Counted from the first letter of the stretch, positions 12,211 through 24,248 are shown. The stretch is DNA of 64,000 nt from Strongylocentrotus purpuratus (GCF_000002235.5 NW_022145601.1:7107322-7171321); one strand, 5' to 3'. The notes: generated by a model from the sequence alone, not told the origin. Made by a program: numbers and translations.

Positions 12211-15200
12211 ATGATGGCAAATTATACACATTTTTTGCAAACTTTGACAGTAATAATCTGCATGTTATGCAGCTTGTCGAAGCAGGATAGCATGTACACC
12301 GAGAGATTCCTTCCTACGTTTGACCCCGTCGTTGTTGTGAATGATCATTTGTCGTCATGTTCGGCCAAAAATGGAAAAGAAGTCCCTTCCAGTTGTCAAC
12401 AATGGACAACTCTGAAATCTTCTCAAACCATGGATGGCCGCCTCGTCAAAATTGTTGATGATGTTTTGGACTTTCGGTTGATGACCTCATTACAGGAGTA
12501 TTCAAATTTGGTTTCTCAATGGGAGTGAGTTTGTCAATAACACTTTAATTGTCATTAATGCGAGGCTGTAGCTGTAAAACTAAAAGTTGGACAAATTTGC
12601 AACTGATATTTGCAAATTGCAATCAATTGTACTAATTGTAACTCAACTTTCTTGCAACGCAACGCCCCCTAGTCACATACTACTAATCTATTGATAGACA
12701 TGCATACTAGTATAATTATACTGCATACCTAACTGTGCCTACATCAGGTACAACTAGTGCGGTAATCATCACTTCATGAAGCCTGCACTTTTCAGGTAGA
12801 AGCAGTTATGAAATGATAGTCAACAAATACTCATTGCCATAATTATGCTGCCAAACAAAAAAATAAGTATTGAAGTATAAAATAACATACCGTTAGATGG
12901 CATGCAAAAACAAGTTAATGAAAATATGGTTTCTCAACTGGGTTGATAAATGTTGACCAGATTACCTGACTGTCGAATAGATTTTATTTTCATTTTAAAT
13001 TTACAATAATGATAAATAATAATAACAATGCATTCATATAGCTCATTATGGTAATTATTGACAAAATATAATTTATTGTCAAATTACAAGGTGAGTTAAA
13101 CAATTTTAGTGGTAGATCGAGAGGATTCGAGACCCTATTTTTCATGCGAGCAAAATATTTCAGGTTCATTTTTGAACGAAGGACCACTCAATGAAACGAC
13201 CCGAAGTTTCAACAGGATCACCACGCACTTTCGTATACTGATGCTGATGCTGATGTTTGTCTACTAGAGTTGTCTACATGTAATTGTTCAATAACCAAAT
13301 TATGATTTTACGAGACCTAGGTCAAAAGATAAATCCTTTATATCCCCTCAAAAGAAAAAAGAAAAGAAAAAAATAAATCATTTAAGTTTATGTTTCATTT
13401 TCATTCTACCTCTTTTTTCCAACTCTTAGATAATTTTATGTACATGAGCCTCATTTACACTATTGATAAATTATGTCTTTTCATTGAATATTTAGATTCA
13501 ACAGTGGGGATGGTCCTAGTCCCTGGTCTACGTCTTTGGATCCAGGACCATTTGAGAACTCTGCCGTCCTATCTGTCCTGAGAGGATTAGTCTCATCAGC
13601 AATGGACGTCGATGAAACTGTTCTCAAGCCTTTCAGTATCTCGATGCATGTCTTTCGAAGGTACAGTGATTGGCATCAGGGGTAGATTTAGGACTGTCTG
13701 ATCAGAAAGGGTGAGGGAGGGGAATGTAGTAATTTCCAACGTGATGGTTTTCCCATAGTGGAAGGCAGAAGGGGGTTCGGGGGAGGGGGGCTGATTTGTG
13801 ATTTTATAGTGGGGCTACAGTATGTCATGGACTAGAAATTGCTGACAGGTACAGTGATTGGCATCAGGTATAGGATTGTCTGATCAGAAAGGGGGGTGAA
13901 GTAGTTTCTAACAGTAATTTTTCCCAAAGCTCTCAGTATCTCCATGATTTTGGAAGATAAATGGTGATGGACATATAGGGGGCAAATTCAGGATTGGGGA
14001 ACAGGAAGGGGCAAAAGTTTTGTAGCAGTCATTATTTAGCAGGGACACTACACAAGTCAGAAAAATATTTGAGAAAAAAAAGGGAGAAAAGCTCTCACTT
14101 CTCAGGTGTTAATTGTCACTTTTGTTTCTCCCCACATCTCTGATTGTCTTTCTGATGATCTGGGAGGAAGGGTGTGATTTTATAGTTGGACTATTTTTTT
14201 TGGGGGGGGGGGGGGGGTCTGTGGACTTGAATTTGCTGGAAATTTAATTTTTGTGGAACCAGACAAATTTCATGAGTGGACGTGTAAACTCGTAATATCC
14301 TAAAAATCATTTTAAACTCCCAATCTGAGCTTTGGCATTCATGCAAATTATAAAACCTTTGCATTCACTTTTACTTTTCAGAGGAGACCATGTTGCATTG
14401 ACAAGGGACAATACTGGTGTAGAGAAGGAGTACTCTTTAATACTCTATTTCAATCAGTACTGGCGCAAGAATGACTACGGTGAACTCCTGTTTTATGATG
14501 ATAACAACGATACTTTCACAGCCCTCAGTCCTAAGTACAACAGAGCAGTGGTGTGGGATAGCTCAATTGGTAAGAGTTTGATTTTGTTTATTTTCCAGAG
14601 TTTTCCATTGTAAAGAAAATGATAGAGAGGAAAATGTGAATTCAGGGGTGGTGTTTCTGAAATCTGAAAAAATGTTATTCCTTTATGTTAGCAAAAGAAT
14701 GTTTATTGTCATCTCAAATCAAAAGTAGGACAGGATATGGATGGTGAATGATGTCCGTACAAAGCTGACTACATTCACGTAAAGCTAACATTGTTTTTAT
14801 AACATATTAAAAGACAACAAAGTCACTTGTTCAGAATGTGACCCCTTTGCTGGTATTTGGTTAATTTAGTGTTAGGGTTATATGGGCAAAGAACTGCTGT
14901 GCCAATTCTAAGTAATCTTAGTGTATGGAATCGTTGTTAGAATTAAAAGGCAAGAAGAAGTTTGAAAACCTTTATGAAAGATATCACAAGTTAAGAAGCT
15001 TATTTTTTATACTTTTAAGATGGGGTTGATTTTAACAATGTTTAAAACTAGGATATAAGGTTCAATTTACTTGGCCATAAATGTCTGCATTATACTAACT
15101 CAGTTTAACCCGACCTGGGTTCTAACTTCTAAAATCATGTTTAACAAGGAAAACTTGGGATATGTATTGCACAAAAGCTTAAACACAGCATCGGGTTTGA

Positions 15201-18076
15201 ATATAGGCCTATTTACGTTCCAATGTTGAAAATGTTATTCAATTCCACATTGTCTTGGAATTGCCGAGCATCCCCGATAAAGTCAGAGATGTTGCTGTTT
15301 TAAAGATAAAGATGAGTTCTGGTCATCCGATTGCATTGTGAAAGAAAAGGTGTGGAATGGATCAGAAAAAGTTGATCATGTAGCATGTAAGTATTGGCGT
15401 GTACTGCAAAGTTCTGGAGTCATCAAAATCATAATAAATTTGGCCCAGTCTTGGTAAAGTAACAAGCACGGTACACAGAAAGATGTATATGGGACTGCCA
15501 AATGGTGTCGGGGCTACTAACCTTGATTTCCTGATCTTTCTATGCTCATTACTCAGCCAGTATAAATTTTCTACCAAAATTGTTTGGCAAATGACATTTA
15601 TTTGTAATCTAGCTTGAATATTCAGTGTAAGTTTCGTTTGATTCTGTGAGAATTCATCTTCTTTTTTTACCTTTATCTTTATTCTAGGTTACATCATGAA
15701 GCCCCCAAGCATGGACTTCAAGCAAGGTATGATGTGCCTCAGGGTCAGGTTTACAACCAATGCAACGAAAGAGAGCAAAGCGAGGCAGCGAAGAGAACTC
15801 CATTTTGAGGAGAAGATGAAAGCTAGGGAAACGCTTTTCACTGAGATGAAAGGGTCAGAGGTCAAAACAGTTGAAGATGTGGCAAATTGTGTGACAAAGG
15901 TGAGATAATGTTCAGCATGCATTGTAGGAGGAGAAAGAATTGGGTACTTTTGTTCGCCTTCTTTTTTCATGGTCCACCTTTATCCCACTTAGTGCAGATC
16001 TTTTAATGGCTTAATTCATCAGGTGTTTTTTCACATTTGCTAGCAGGTTGATATGGTTTCTTCTTTTGCTGAATTTGTTCATATTGGGTCATGTAAAGTT
16101 CCTAACTTTGTAGTTTGTAACCTTAAGGAATTATTCATTTTGTAATTATTTTGTATCTCTATGATTGTTGGTGCTTTTCTGTGATCATATTTTTAAATGA
16201 TTTTAGCAGACATTAAATGCCTTGAGCACCATCTGGATGGATATCTTGCATGTTATTAATGTCTGCATTATCATTATTATTGATAAATATGTAATGTTGA
16301 CTTATTTCTGCTATTGGCTTGTGAAATGATGTTATATATGTCCATTTTTATCTCATAAGTTTATAGGTTATATCATTTGATGTGATGTGATGTCAATACA
16401 GGGCATCATTTATTTGTAAAAGTAGCTCCTGTGAAGTTTGGTAAATGTTGGTTATTGTTGTTTTGTGTTGTCTAAATTTTTAATCCTAGAATTACACGAC
16501 CTCCCAAGGTAAAAGGCTTTACATCTTTGATGGACTCTTCAATGCAGATGATCTGATGAAACTGAGAGAATTTGTACCTAAGCATGGTAAACATATTCAG
16601 TAGTCATATTTTGGGGAAAACTAGGATTACAGAAAGTGATAAACACACGGATCCCAGTTGAGGCTGATCATGCATTTTCAATATATATTCATAAATGAAT
16701 AGATGATCTGTGAAACACTGAGGGAAGAAAAGCACCATTGACTCCTAACAGTTGAACCATGACTTGAGAGACTACATTCACCTATTAGGGGTATACTAGT
16801 ACAGTCAAACCTGTCTATAGCGACCGCCTTAGGGACACACAAATGTGACCGTTGTAGACAGGTGGTCTTTGTAGACAGGTGGTCACTAAAGCAGGTTTGA
16901 CTGTAGTAATGATCCCTTGTGAAAACTTTACAGACAGAATAATTCTCTAATTGCATTTTCTGTTTAAATTACGTTTTTTTTGTTTTGTTTTGCTTTGCTT
17001 TGTTTTTCATTCCTGTTTCAGTTCTGGGGATTGTTTGTTCCAATTGTATGTTTGCAAACCATGGATTATTATGAGGTGAAAAAGATATGAATGGAATGAT
17101 GACACTGAAACACATGTATTAAAGCATTGAAAACTGAGAAGTATCAGCCAAAAGATGGCGGGAAAAAATTCAAAACTGAAAATATCAGCTCAAAGAGGGC
17201 AACAACAAAAAATTCAACAAAAAAATTCTGACCGACTGACCCATGTTTTGGCGCCTAAAAGGCAATACAACAAGTTTTTATTTTAGGCCTAATTGTATGA
17301 AAAATAGAACATGGCATTTGTTATAGAGTCACATGTACAATGTCTACCTTTTCTCATCTCAGGAAAGTTTTACTTCGATGACAGTCTAGACCTAGACAGT
17401 GACAACGTACAGTGGATAGCAGGGTTTCCTATTGATAGCTATGTTCAAGGAAAGATGTGGACAGCTACTCAGAAGGTTGCTGAATTTGTGTCAGGTGAGA
17501 TGCACTCCCACTTTACCGGTATTACAAATTTGATCACTTAGACCCATGATAGCCATACATTGTCTTTTGTAATCTGCTGAGGATACATGATACATGAAGT
17601 GTTGTGGTCTGGTGAATAAGTCTTTGGACTGTGGATCACAGGATCCGCAGTTCGAGTCCAGCCACAGCACTAATGTCCTTTGGCAAGATGTTAATCTACA
17701 TTTGCCTAGCAGAGCTGAGGTAATAGTTTGAGCGCCTTGAGCACCATGCATGGTGGATATGTGCGCTATATAAATATCCAATATTATTATTACTATCATG
17801 AAGATTGTCATGAATTGTGAGGTCATGGGGAAGGGGCAGAAGTTCCTTGTCTCCGAGACCTAGTCATTTTCTATAACACTCATTGGCCACTTATAGACAC
17901 TTGGACAATGTTTTCCATATACCGGTAGTGCCTCCTGCAATCTTTATATGATAAGAAACTAAGTTACATGAGGACTGTGAAGTCAACAAAATTGAGTGGG
18001 TGTTCTTTGTTTTCATATACCTTCAGGCCTGATAAAAACCCAATTTAAATCGGTTTCCTGATTTATTTATTTGTCC

Positions 18077-18113
<37 letters not shown>

Positions 18114-21100
18114 TGATTATTATGATTTTTTCCCCCAATTTTTCCTGTATTTTCTCTATTTTCCCCTATTTTTCCCTATTATTTCCCAATTTTTCTTTCT
18201 CAAAAGGGGGGAATGTTGTTAGATGCCATTTTTCCCCTGAATCCTCTTCTTCTTTTTTTACTCAAGGGGGGAGTGGTTGAGGGATTTTTTTTAATTTTTA
18301 AAGCAACCCTGTAATTTATACTTTTCGTGAACTTATCTTGTTTCTTAGATAGTAGCTTACTCTTTTATGCTTATTGACAACCTATTCAGATACTGACCAG
18401 TGGTATCCTTACGATATCTCCTGCAACCTGCTCAGGACCTATGATCAAACCAGGATACATGAGGACTGTAAGGTCAAAGAAGAGGAGTGGACAAATCTTG
18501 TTTTCAAGACCTAAACTCTTTCTTTTACTCTCGTTGACCAGGTACTGACCAATGGTATCCTTAGGATATCTCCTGCAACCTGCTCGGGACCTACGATCAC
18601 ACCAGGATACATGAAGACTGTAAGGTCAAAGAAAAGGAGTGGACAGATCTTGTTTCCAAGACCTTAACTCTTTCTTTTACTCTCATTGACCAGGTACTGA
18701 CAGATCTTGGTCCCAAGACCTAAACTATTTCTTTTACTCTCATTGATCAGGTACTGACCAGTGGTATCCATACGATGTGTCTTGCAACCTGCTCAGGACC
18801 TACGATCACACCAGGATACATGAGGACTGCGAGGTCAGAGAGAAGGAGTGGACATTCCTGGTGTACTTGACCGATGACTGGAGCGAGGACAAGTACGGAG
18901 AAACGACCTTCCTGCACTTCCATGGCCACGATTCTGAACCGGTCATCAGTAAGTGTAAACCGTTTATTTTGTGAGTAGCAATCCATCTTTGCAGCAAAAG
19001 CACTAGCTTAGAGATCACATGGTATGGCCATGTAAGCTTTTTAAAAGAGGAGACAGAGTTAGTGAATCGCTAGCTTCAACCCAGTACCCAACCTTATACC
19101 TGTAACTGATGATCCAAAACCTGACATAAACTAGATCACAACCCAATTGCATCCCATACCAGAATCCTTTCTCTTTGACCAAATAAAGCCTGGAGCAGCC
19201 CATTGCTAGTAGGGCAAATGTTTGATCACTGGAGGTCTTCTATAAACATTTGGTCTTTCTTTTCATGTTAAGATTGTCAATCAATCATGTTTCTTGTTAT
19301 TAAATCACTTCTTGTTTGTTTACTTGTAGGTGTCTTGCCTAGATTTGGAAGAGTTGTAATCTTTGAAGGCATTATACCTCACTCAGCTCGTCCTCCTAGT
19401 CCCACGTATAGAGATTCAAGGTACGTGTCTTAAGAGTCGTTTGCACTGCTTCAAAGACCAAAAGCACCAAATCGTATTACGCCATTTTTCTCTTTTGTGG
19501 AATAAGCCATATTTTATCTTTCTTCTGAAAATACTTGATTCGCTATTATTTGGTTGTTCAATGTTATGTTATGATTTGTTGTTATATTGTTATATTGCAT
19601 ATTATTGTAAGCGCTGTTATATATAGTTTACTATGAATAGCATTGCTAAATGCCCTATAATAATGATGATAATTTGAATTCCATTTTCTTCCATTTTGCT
19701 TTAGGTTGACTTTTGTAGCCAAGCTGTCAATCAACGAGTGGGTTGCTAGGGTCAAATCTCTGAAGACTGAGTTTGGTCACGAAGAAGGAATACATCAATT
19801 GTGCCTAGGACACTTCAAGAGCTATAATGTGAGTAATAATATTATTGCTGCTTATAAGTATCAGCTTGCATGGTGATGTAGATATATGTAGATGTAGATA
19901 CATGGTGATGCAGATATATCCTCCCCGCTCTCTCACATGGTGCTACCGTAAGCCTACCGTATAATAATAATATTCTGTTCTTGTATAGCACATAACTTAT
20001 TATGATATAACGTCCCTATGCGCTTCCAAAGATCTTTTGAAATTATTACCCTAGCTTTAGCTCTGGCAGCCATTATCAGCTAAGGAATAATCCTACCAGG
20101 TTCCCAATTAAATCTGTCCCGAATTTTACGATGATAAATTCCATATTTAGAATACTAAGGCAATTGAAGAGTCATATTTTTCAGGGAACATTTTTTATCT
20201 GATGTTTTTGCAATTGCATTTAATACAAATAATTTTTCACCTCTTCCAAGAAATCAACCTTCTCTTTAAGTATCCCAAACGTGTAGAGCAATGTGTGCAA
20301 ATCAAGCGCTAAATCAAATATCTTTTGGACTAGATTGGGTTAGATTTGGAGACAAGGGTATATCACACAGCTGAGCATATTACTAATATGACGTACTACT
20401 CTCATGTACTATGAAAGAAAAGCAATTTTGATTTATTAGCAATCCAAAATGCAAGAAACCTTGTATTTTCATATTTTCAAAAATTATTGTCATGTTTTGC
20501 ATTAATTTTCATACTTATTACAGGTTGATTTGTCCTTATGTTCCCTATGCATCCAGCATAGCTATTGTCTAGGCTGTAGCACATTTCCTCCGCTGTTGAT
20601 TAAAAGGCTGGTAACTGCCATTGGCAAAATATATAGCTGTCATGGCCTTGCCGGCAGCCGATGATTTAAAGGTGCTCCCACTTACATATACTGTATGTGC
20701 TTATCTAAGAAAACCATTATATACTAAAACTACCAATGTTTCACAGTCATCCAGGGCATGGTCTCACGAAACCATCATTAGAACACTGTACCAGTTCAAC
20801 GACATCTAATTAAAACATGTGTGTTAATTGTAATACATATGTTTTACTGGGATGTTGGTGAACTTGTACTTGGTTCGATAGTTTCGTGAAAGGATGCCCT
20901 GGTACTTGTCTGCAAACCATGAGATATACTGGTACTGATTTTTCTAGGCGGCACAAAAACAGTCCATACAAGCAATAATTGTTTTTACTCTGATATTATG
21001 TCCCTATGCTATTGAATTCTGAACCATTTTGAATCTTTATCTGACAGGATAAGCATTATGAAGATCATTACAAAGAAAGGCTCCTCGAGAATGCCCAAGA

Positions 21101-21917
21101 ATTGAGAGAGTTGAATCAGGCATTAAACAAACGCTTCAGGCCGGACGCCGAACATAGTGACGATGATGACGACAATGATGACGATGATGATGACCGTGAT
21201 GATGATGATGATCAGGAAGAGGATGAAGAGCAGATGGAATATGATGAGCCGTCATCCTTCGATGATGAAAGTGAGTAGATTATATATTATTAACAAACTA
21301 GCTGCTAACCATTTCCATTTTGGGTGGGTAAGGATTTCTATTGTTTGGCTTTCAAATCTGCTACGGTACATCCTTTCTTACTATAATCTTACCTCAGTAT
21401 GCTCTGATATTTCCAATATTTCCAATGGAAACCCATTATTTACCAACTTAGCTGTTTTACTTTAATGTCAAACAAGGAGTTTTACATTCAGGATTTTTGT
21501 TTGTAAATTGCTAACATCAACCTTTTTCTTGGCAATAATCTTTACAGCAAATTGCAAAAATGTACTGTTATTTTTTAAATTCTATCATCTGCATCTTTAA
21601 TTTGTCAAGCATCTGGATTACCGGTACTTAATTATTAAAATTATAATGCACTTGAAAAGTTCTCTATTTAATAGTGCTGTCGTGAAAAGAACCTTACCTA
21701 CAAATTAATGGTCATTTAAATTCAGCTTTTGTGTGTATTTTCCTCTTCTTATCCGTCAGTGCTGCTGGAAGTCAAAAGGAGGCGAGACTATGTGTATGGA
21801 CTGTTTGCCGACCGTTCTCAAAGCATCGAGACTCTGAGGAAGCATTATAATCAGTGTTTGATGGATGCCCGCATAGCAAGACATAAATACGTAGAGCAAA
21901 TGGAAAAGTTGATTTAA
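12211..21917 (+). CDS. Secreted/ER protein with tandem 2OG-Fe(II) oxygenase (prolyl 4-hydroxylase-like) domains; 11 exons
   Basis: Exons by splice signal and phase: 12211-12524, 13496-13660, 14382-14569, 15688-15899, 16490-16586, 17363-17494, 18751-18948, 19330-19420, 19705-19828, 21048-21270, 21760-21917; 1,902 nt, 633 aa plus stop. A hydrophobic leader follows the start (MANYTHFLQTLTVIICMLCS). The adjacent ATG at 12,214 has the better Kozak context (A at -3, G at +4). Two double-stranded beta-helix domains follow: about residues 50-260, with its iron ligands replaced, and about 294-480, with HED at 393-395, H453 and R466. Residues 545-570 are almost all Asp/Glu; a basic helical tail ends KLI, with no KDEL-type signal. 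By family it should hydroxylate a protein side chain using Fe(II), 2-oxoglutarate and O2. The substrate is unknown, and I cannot match it to a named vertebrate gene. Confidence 0.88.
13661..14010 (+). repeat. Decayed tandem copies of the exon 2 / intron 2 junction
   Basis: The intron start GTACAGTGATTGGCATCAGG just after exon 2 recurs at 13,850. A third, more degraded copy near 13,927-14,005 includes the end of exon 2 (CTCAGTATCTC...TTTGGAAG) followed by a diverged version of the same intron sequence. These are old local duplications with no open exon left. Confidence 0.7.
14382..15899 (+). CDS. Exons 3-4 of the tandem oxygenase: core of the N-terminal, ligand-poor domain
   Basis: The segment reads like the P4H core: a conserved SLILYFNQYW strand, then a YGELLFYDD turn, an NRAVVWDSS strand and an MKPPS loop. 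Where active relatives have HxD there is T167-R168-D169, and where the distal His should be there is Y224 (SSIGYIMKPPS). A C-terminal strand with Arg (LRVRFT) remains. Two of three iron ligands therefore seem lost, so this domain is probably structural or substrate-binding. The assignment rests on alignment by eye to the P4H family pattern. The alternative is that H163 serves as a displaced ligand. Confidence 0.7.
15300..15681. mobile_element. TTAA-type MITE (family B) ending at the exon 4 splice acceptor
   Basis: The ends are TTAAAGATAAAGATGAGTTC and the reverse of the same motif (ACCTTTATCTTTA). The internal sequence matches copies at 32,247, 40,438, 42,356, 56,188 and 60,360. No coding capacity. 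TTAA ends are typical of piggyBac-like elements. Its right end forms the pyrimidine-rich stretch upstream of the AG at 15,686-15,687. Confidence 0.8.
16800..16905. mobile_element. TA-type MITE, CAGTCAAACCTG family
   Basis: Terminal inverted repeats ACAGTCAAACCTGTCTATAG and the inverted CAGGTTTGACTGT, flanked by TA; 106 bp, non-coding. Further copies lie at 22,406, 46,910 and 49,800. The superfamily is not assigned; TA flanks would suit Tc1/mariner. Confidence 0.8.
17597..17800 (+). mobile_element. tRNA-derived SINE
   Basis: The tRNA-like head GTGGTCTGGTGAATAAGTC (A-box region) and CAGTTCGAGTCCAG (B-box region) resembles a pol III promoter. It is followed by a body and the tail GTGCGCTATATAAAT with ATT repeats, a 3' end common in marine-animal SINEs. 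Intron 6 of the tandem oxygenase gene. A tail-only fragment of similar type lies at 16,205-16,290. Confidence 0.75.
18026..18200 (+). repeat. CAGGCCTGATAA pyrimidine repeat element
   Basis: Starts CAGGCCTGATAAAAACCCAA, then poly-T and TTTTCCCCTATTTTTCCC units. The reverse complement of 52,805-52,945 has the same head (CAGGCCTGATAATTACCCAA) and the same units, so it is a dispersed family. One copy per gene, both intronic. Confidence 0.65.
18381..18715 (+). repeat. Tandem partial copies of catalytic exon 7 in intron 6
   Basis: Two copies of the first ~105 bp of exon 7 with its 3' splice site lie upstream of the real exon, about 152 bp apart (starts near 18,390 and 18,541), plus a short remnant at 18,691-18,715. 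Homology ends after the EEWT codons. Copy A is open through its HED motif; copy B has an in-frame TAG after six residues. Both contain a GTAAGG donor-like site where the real exon has GCGAGG. Copy A is about 88-90% identical to the exon by eye. Confidence 0.85.
18751..19420 (+). CDS. Exons 7-8 of the tandem oxygenase: catalytic core of the C-terminal domain
   Basis: Exon 7 (18751-18948) carries the HxD pair as H393-E394-D395 in RIHEDC, followed by the strand WTFLVYLTDDW and a YGETTF turn. Exon 8 (19330-19420) carries the third ligand H453 in IIPHSARPP and ends in R466, which with the next exon forms RLTFVAK, the usual 2-oxoglutarate-binding strand. All residues expected of an active 2OG oxygenase are present. 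Exon 7 is symmetric (phase 1/1, 198 nt) and its first part is duplicated upstream in the intron. Confidence 0.85.
19965..20110. repeat. Interspersed retroelement-like repeat, fragment
   Basis: AATAATATTCTGTTCTTGTA...TATGCGCTTCCAAAG resembles the start of the longer copy at 22,858-23,230 (ATTCCGCTTTTATGTTGCGC...AAGTGCTTTACA). Both look like members of one dispersed family with a repetitive ATT lead. Class not determined. Confidence 0.45.
20112..20279. mobile_element. Family B MITE fragment (right-half variant)
   Basis: Matches the right half of the 56,188 element (TTTACGATG, ATTTTTCAGGGAACAT, CACCTCTTCC, CAACCTTCTC). It lies in intron 9 of the tandem oxygenase gene. The left end is missing. 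Confidence 0.55.
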
Positions 21918-21989
21918 AATGGAGTATGCATAGAATGACCATGCAGTATCTCATAATTTGGGTGTGTTAAATTTTTTGTTTTTACCTGA

Positions 21990-22150
21990 TTGCTAAGAAA
22001 GCATGTGTATGCTTGTCAGTACGCAACCAGGCCAGAGGACCAACAGCTTTAAGTCCTATTCGAGGGACTTCTTGATGAGGACTTAGTTTTGAACCTGGGA
22101 CCTCCTGGTTAATACAAGACCACTGCTCTACCACTGAGCCACCCCACCTC
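21990..22150 (-). mobile_element. tRNA-derived SINE, 3' UTR or flank of the tandem oxygenase gene
   Basis: The reverse strand reads GGTGGCTCAGTGGTAGAGCA (A box) and CCCAGGTTCAAAACT (B box). The downstream body, with GCATACACATGCTTTC, is shared with the copy at 5,772-5,965. It lies 73 bp beyond the stop codon. Confidence 0.7.
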
Positions 22151-22328
22151 CTTTCACCTTCATTATCATTTTCCTTGAACAATCAAGTTCATTAAAAAAA
22201 ATCATTTATATAACAGATTTATTACACTACAGTATTTTGTCTACATAGATATTTTTTATTTAGAATTAAATGCTTTTTGATATGCTTTGTGATGTTTCAC
22301 ACTAATTGATGGTTGATGGTTTAACTGA

Positions 22329-22334
22329 AATAAA
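22329..22334 (+). terminator. Putative poly(A) signal of the tandem oxygenase gene
   Basis: AATAAA 412 bp after the stop codon and the first such hexamer downstream, giving a 3' UTR of about 430 nt that would contain the SINE at 21,990-22,150. Prediction only. Confidence 0.4.
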
Positions 22335-22405
22335 CAACTAAAAAGATATACTTATAATATGTTTGAGATGATACTTACATGTTAACATCTTTGATTTTAA
22401 TGATA

Positions 22406-22578
22406 TACAGTCAAACCTGTCTATAGCGACCGCCCAAGGGAAACACAAAAAGTGGCCTTTGTAGACAGTCTTTGTAGACAGGTTCCTTTAATACATGATT
22501 CAATGAGAAACCATTTTCAAGGGAAACAAACAATGTGGCCTTTGTAGACAGGTGGTCACTAAAGCAGGTTTGACTGTA
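22406..22578. mobile_element. TA-type MITE, CAGTCAAACCTG family
   Basis: Same termini as the 16,800 copy, with a longer centre that repeats the GTAGACAGGTGGTC motif. It lies just downstream of the putative poly(A) signal of the tandem oxygenase gene. Confidence 0.8.
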
Positions 22579-22857
22579 TTAATGTTGATATATTGCCTTA
22601 TCTTTCATTCCATATCAGAAAGACAGTACTATGTTTTTATATGTTTTTTATGTCATAATTATGTAACTCTGAACACTGTATATATTTATTTTGTTATCAT
22701 ATCAAAAAATATTTGAATATGTTGGAATGGGGAGATACAGTACTAAATTTATATAGTGTTGGTTTTTAATGGGTGAACATTATGTGAGTCCTATAAAGCT
22801 AGTGTTGTGAACAGAAATTTGTTTATGTGATGTTTTTGTATTATAGAATATTACATA

Positions 22858-23230
22858 GTAATAATAATAACATTCCGCTTTTATGTTGCGCTTAATACAT
22901 CAATGATGTCTCTAAGTGCTTTACAGATATATTATAGTAGGTGAAATTCTTATGGTATTGGCCCGTAATTTCCAGGTTCCCTGTTTTACTCTAGTGATGA
23001 CAGAACACAAAAAGTGACAGACTCTTACACTGATCTTTGTAAGTTAACGCCATGTGTGTGTGTGTAATTGGGTTTTTACAGTTGTATATCGATCAGATAT
23101 GATTATTTACGTCTGGGGACCGACCTTTAACATCACCATCCGAAAGACATGACACAGTTTCGTACCAGGGTCTGCCTAAGCCAGTTTTTAGGCAAAGACA
23201 AGGAGCCGACCAAGTGAATGTGCCGCTAGG
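22858..23230. repeat. Interspersed repeat, long copy
   Basis: Starts with AAT repeats, then ATTCCGCTTTTATGTTGCGC. Further on come CTTTAACATCACCATCCGAA and ACCAGGGTCTGCCTAAGCC, wording typical of dispersed repeats in marine animals. No open frame. Downstream of the tandem oxygenase gene. Confidence 0.45.
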
Positions 23231-23925
23231 CTAGACCAACTCATCTTTCCCTATGTTGAATTCTCAACAAGCCTCATTCTGAGTACTTTTGCATGAGACA
23301 TATTTACATCTCGTCACAATGTACCATGTTGAAACAATTTGTTCTTGACATTTTTTCATTTAGATATTTTCTAGGAAGAAAAGTAAGATCCTTATTTCTT
23401 GCAAATAATTAAACATGGTGCTCTTTCATTAATTCTTGAAAATTTTGTTTAAATCTTTCAAGTTTACTAGCTTTCATATGTTATACATTATAATGTGTTT
23501 AATTTGTGGAAAATAAAAACAAAAACTAATCTACCTGACTTCAAAGATATGGACAGAATTTGTTTTCTTCTTTCTTTTTTTTCATTTCACAATTTGAAGA
23601 GGTGCATGAATTCACTCAGCCTCTGTTAAGAGCCCAGGGTGTATTTACTCTGATACAGAAAAGTTTCATTGGTTGGCCTGGGTAATTATTACCAACCTTG
23701 ATATTTTGTAGGCAATTTAGCTTTCGTTCACTGTAGAGTATCTCAAGCCAAGTGACTATTCACAGAGTTTCAATCTGTCTGCTGCCTTGAGATCACTGGA
23801 GCGAAGATAGGTGACAATGAATAGCCAGAGTCCCTAGCTATTCAGTGAAGGATTGATCTGTTGGATTATATTGGATTCTTTGACCTTTCTTGACCAGAAG
23901 TGTTTGTGTCCATGCCATTCAGTCA

Positions 23926-24045
23926 GGGAAGAGAGAGAGGGTGAGGAAGAGATAGGGTGAGGGAGAGAGAGGGTGAGGAAGAGATAGGGTGAGGAAGAGA
24001 GAGGGTGAGGGAGAGAGAGGGTGAGAGAGAGAGAGAGGGGGAGTT
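23926..24045. repeat. GA-rich minisatellite
   Basis: Units of GAGGAAGAGATAGGGTGAGG and related, about 120 bp. Just after it, GGGGCGGATCCAG (24,056) marks a fragment of another dispersed element also seen at 7,912. Confidence 0.8.
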
Positions 24046-24248
24046 GATGGAGGCAGGGGCGGATCCAGCCGGCGGCAGGGGAGGGGGCCCAATTTGTAAG
24101 AAAATATTTAGCGGCGAAACAGCCGGCCAACAATTCGCATAGTGGAGGGGGGAGGGGGGGTAGTGAGCACTGAGCACTATGCTTCCGAAAATTTGAAATC
24201 GTGTCGGCCGATAATTCGCTCAGGCCCCCCCCCCCCCCCCCCCCCCCC

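Noticed and set aside
18541-18650. Copy B of exon 7 as a coding exon
   Set aside because: In-frame TAG after six residues; at most a poison exon.
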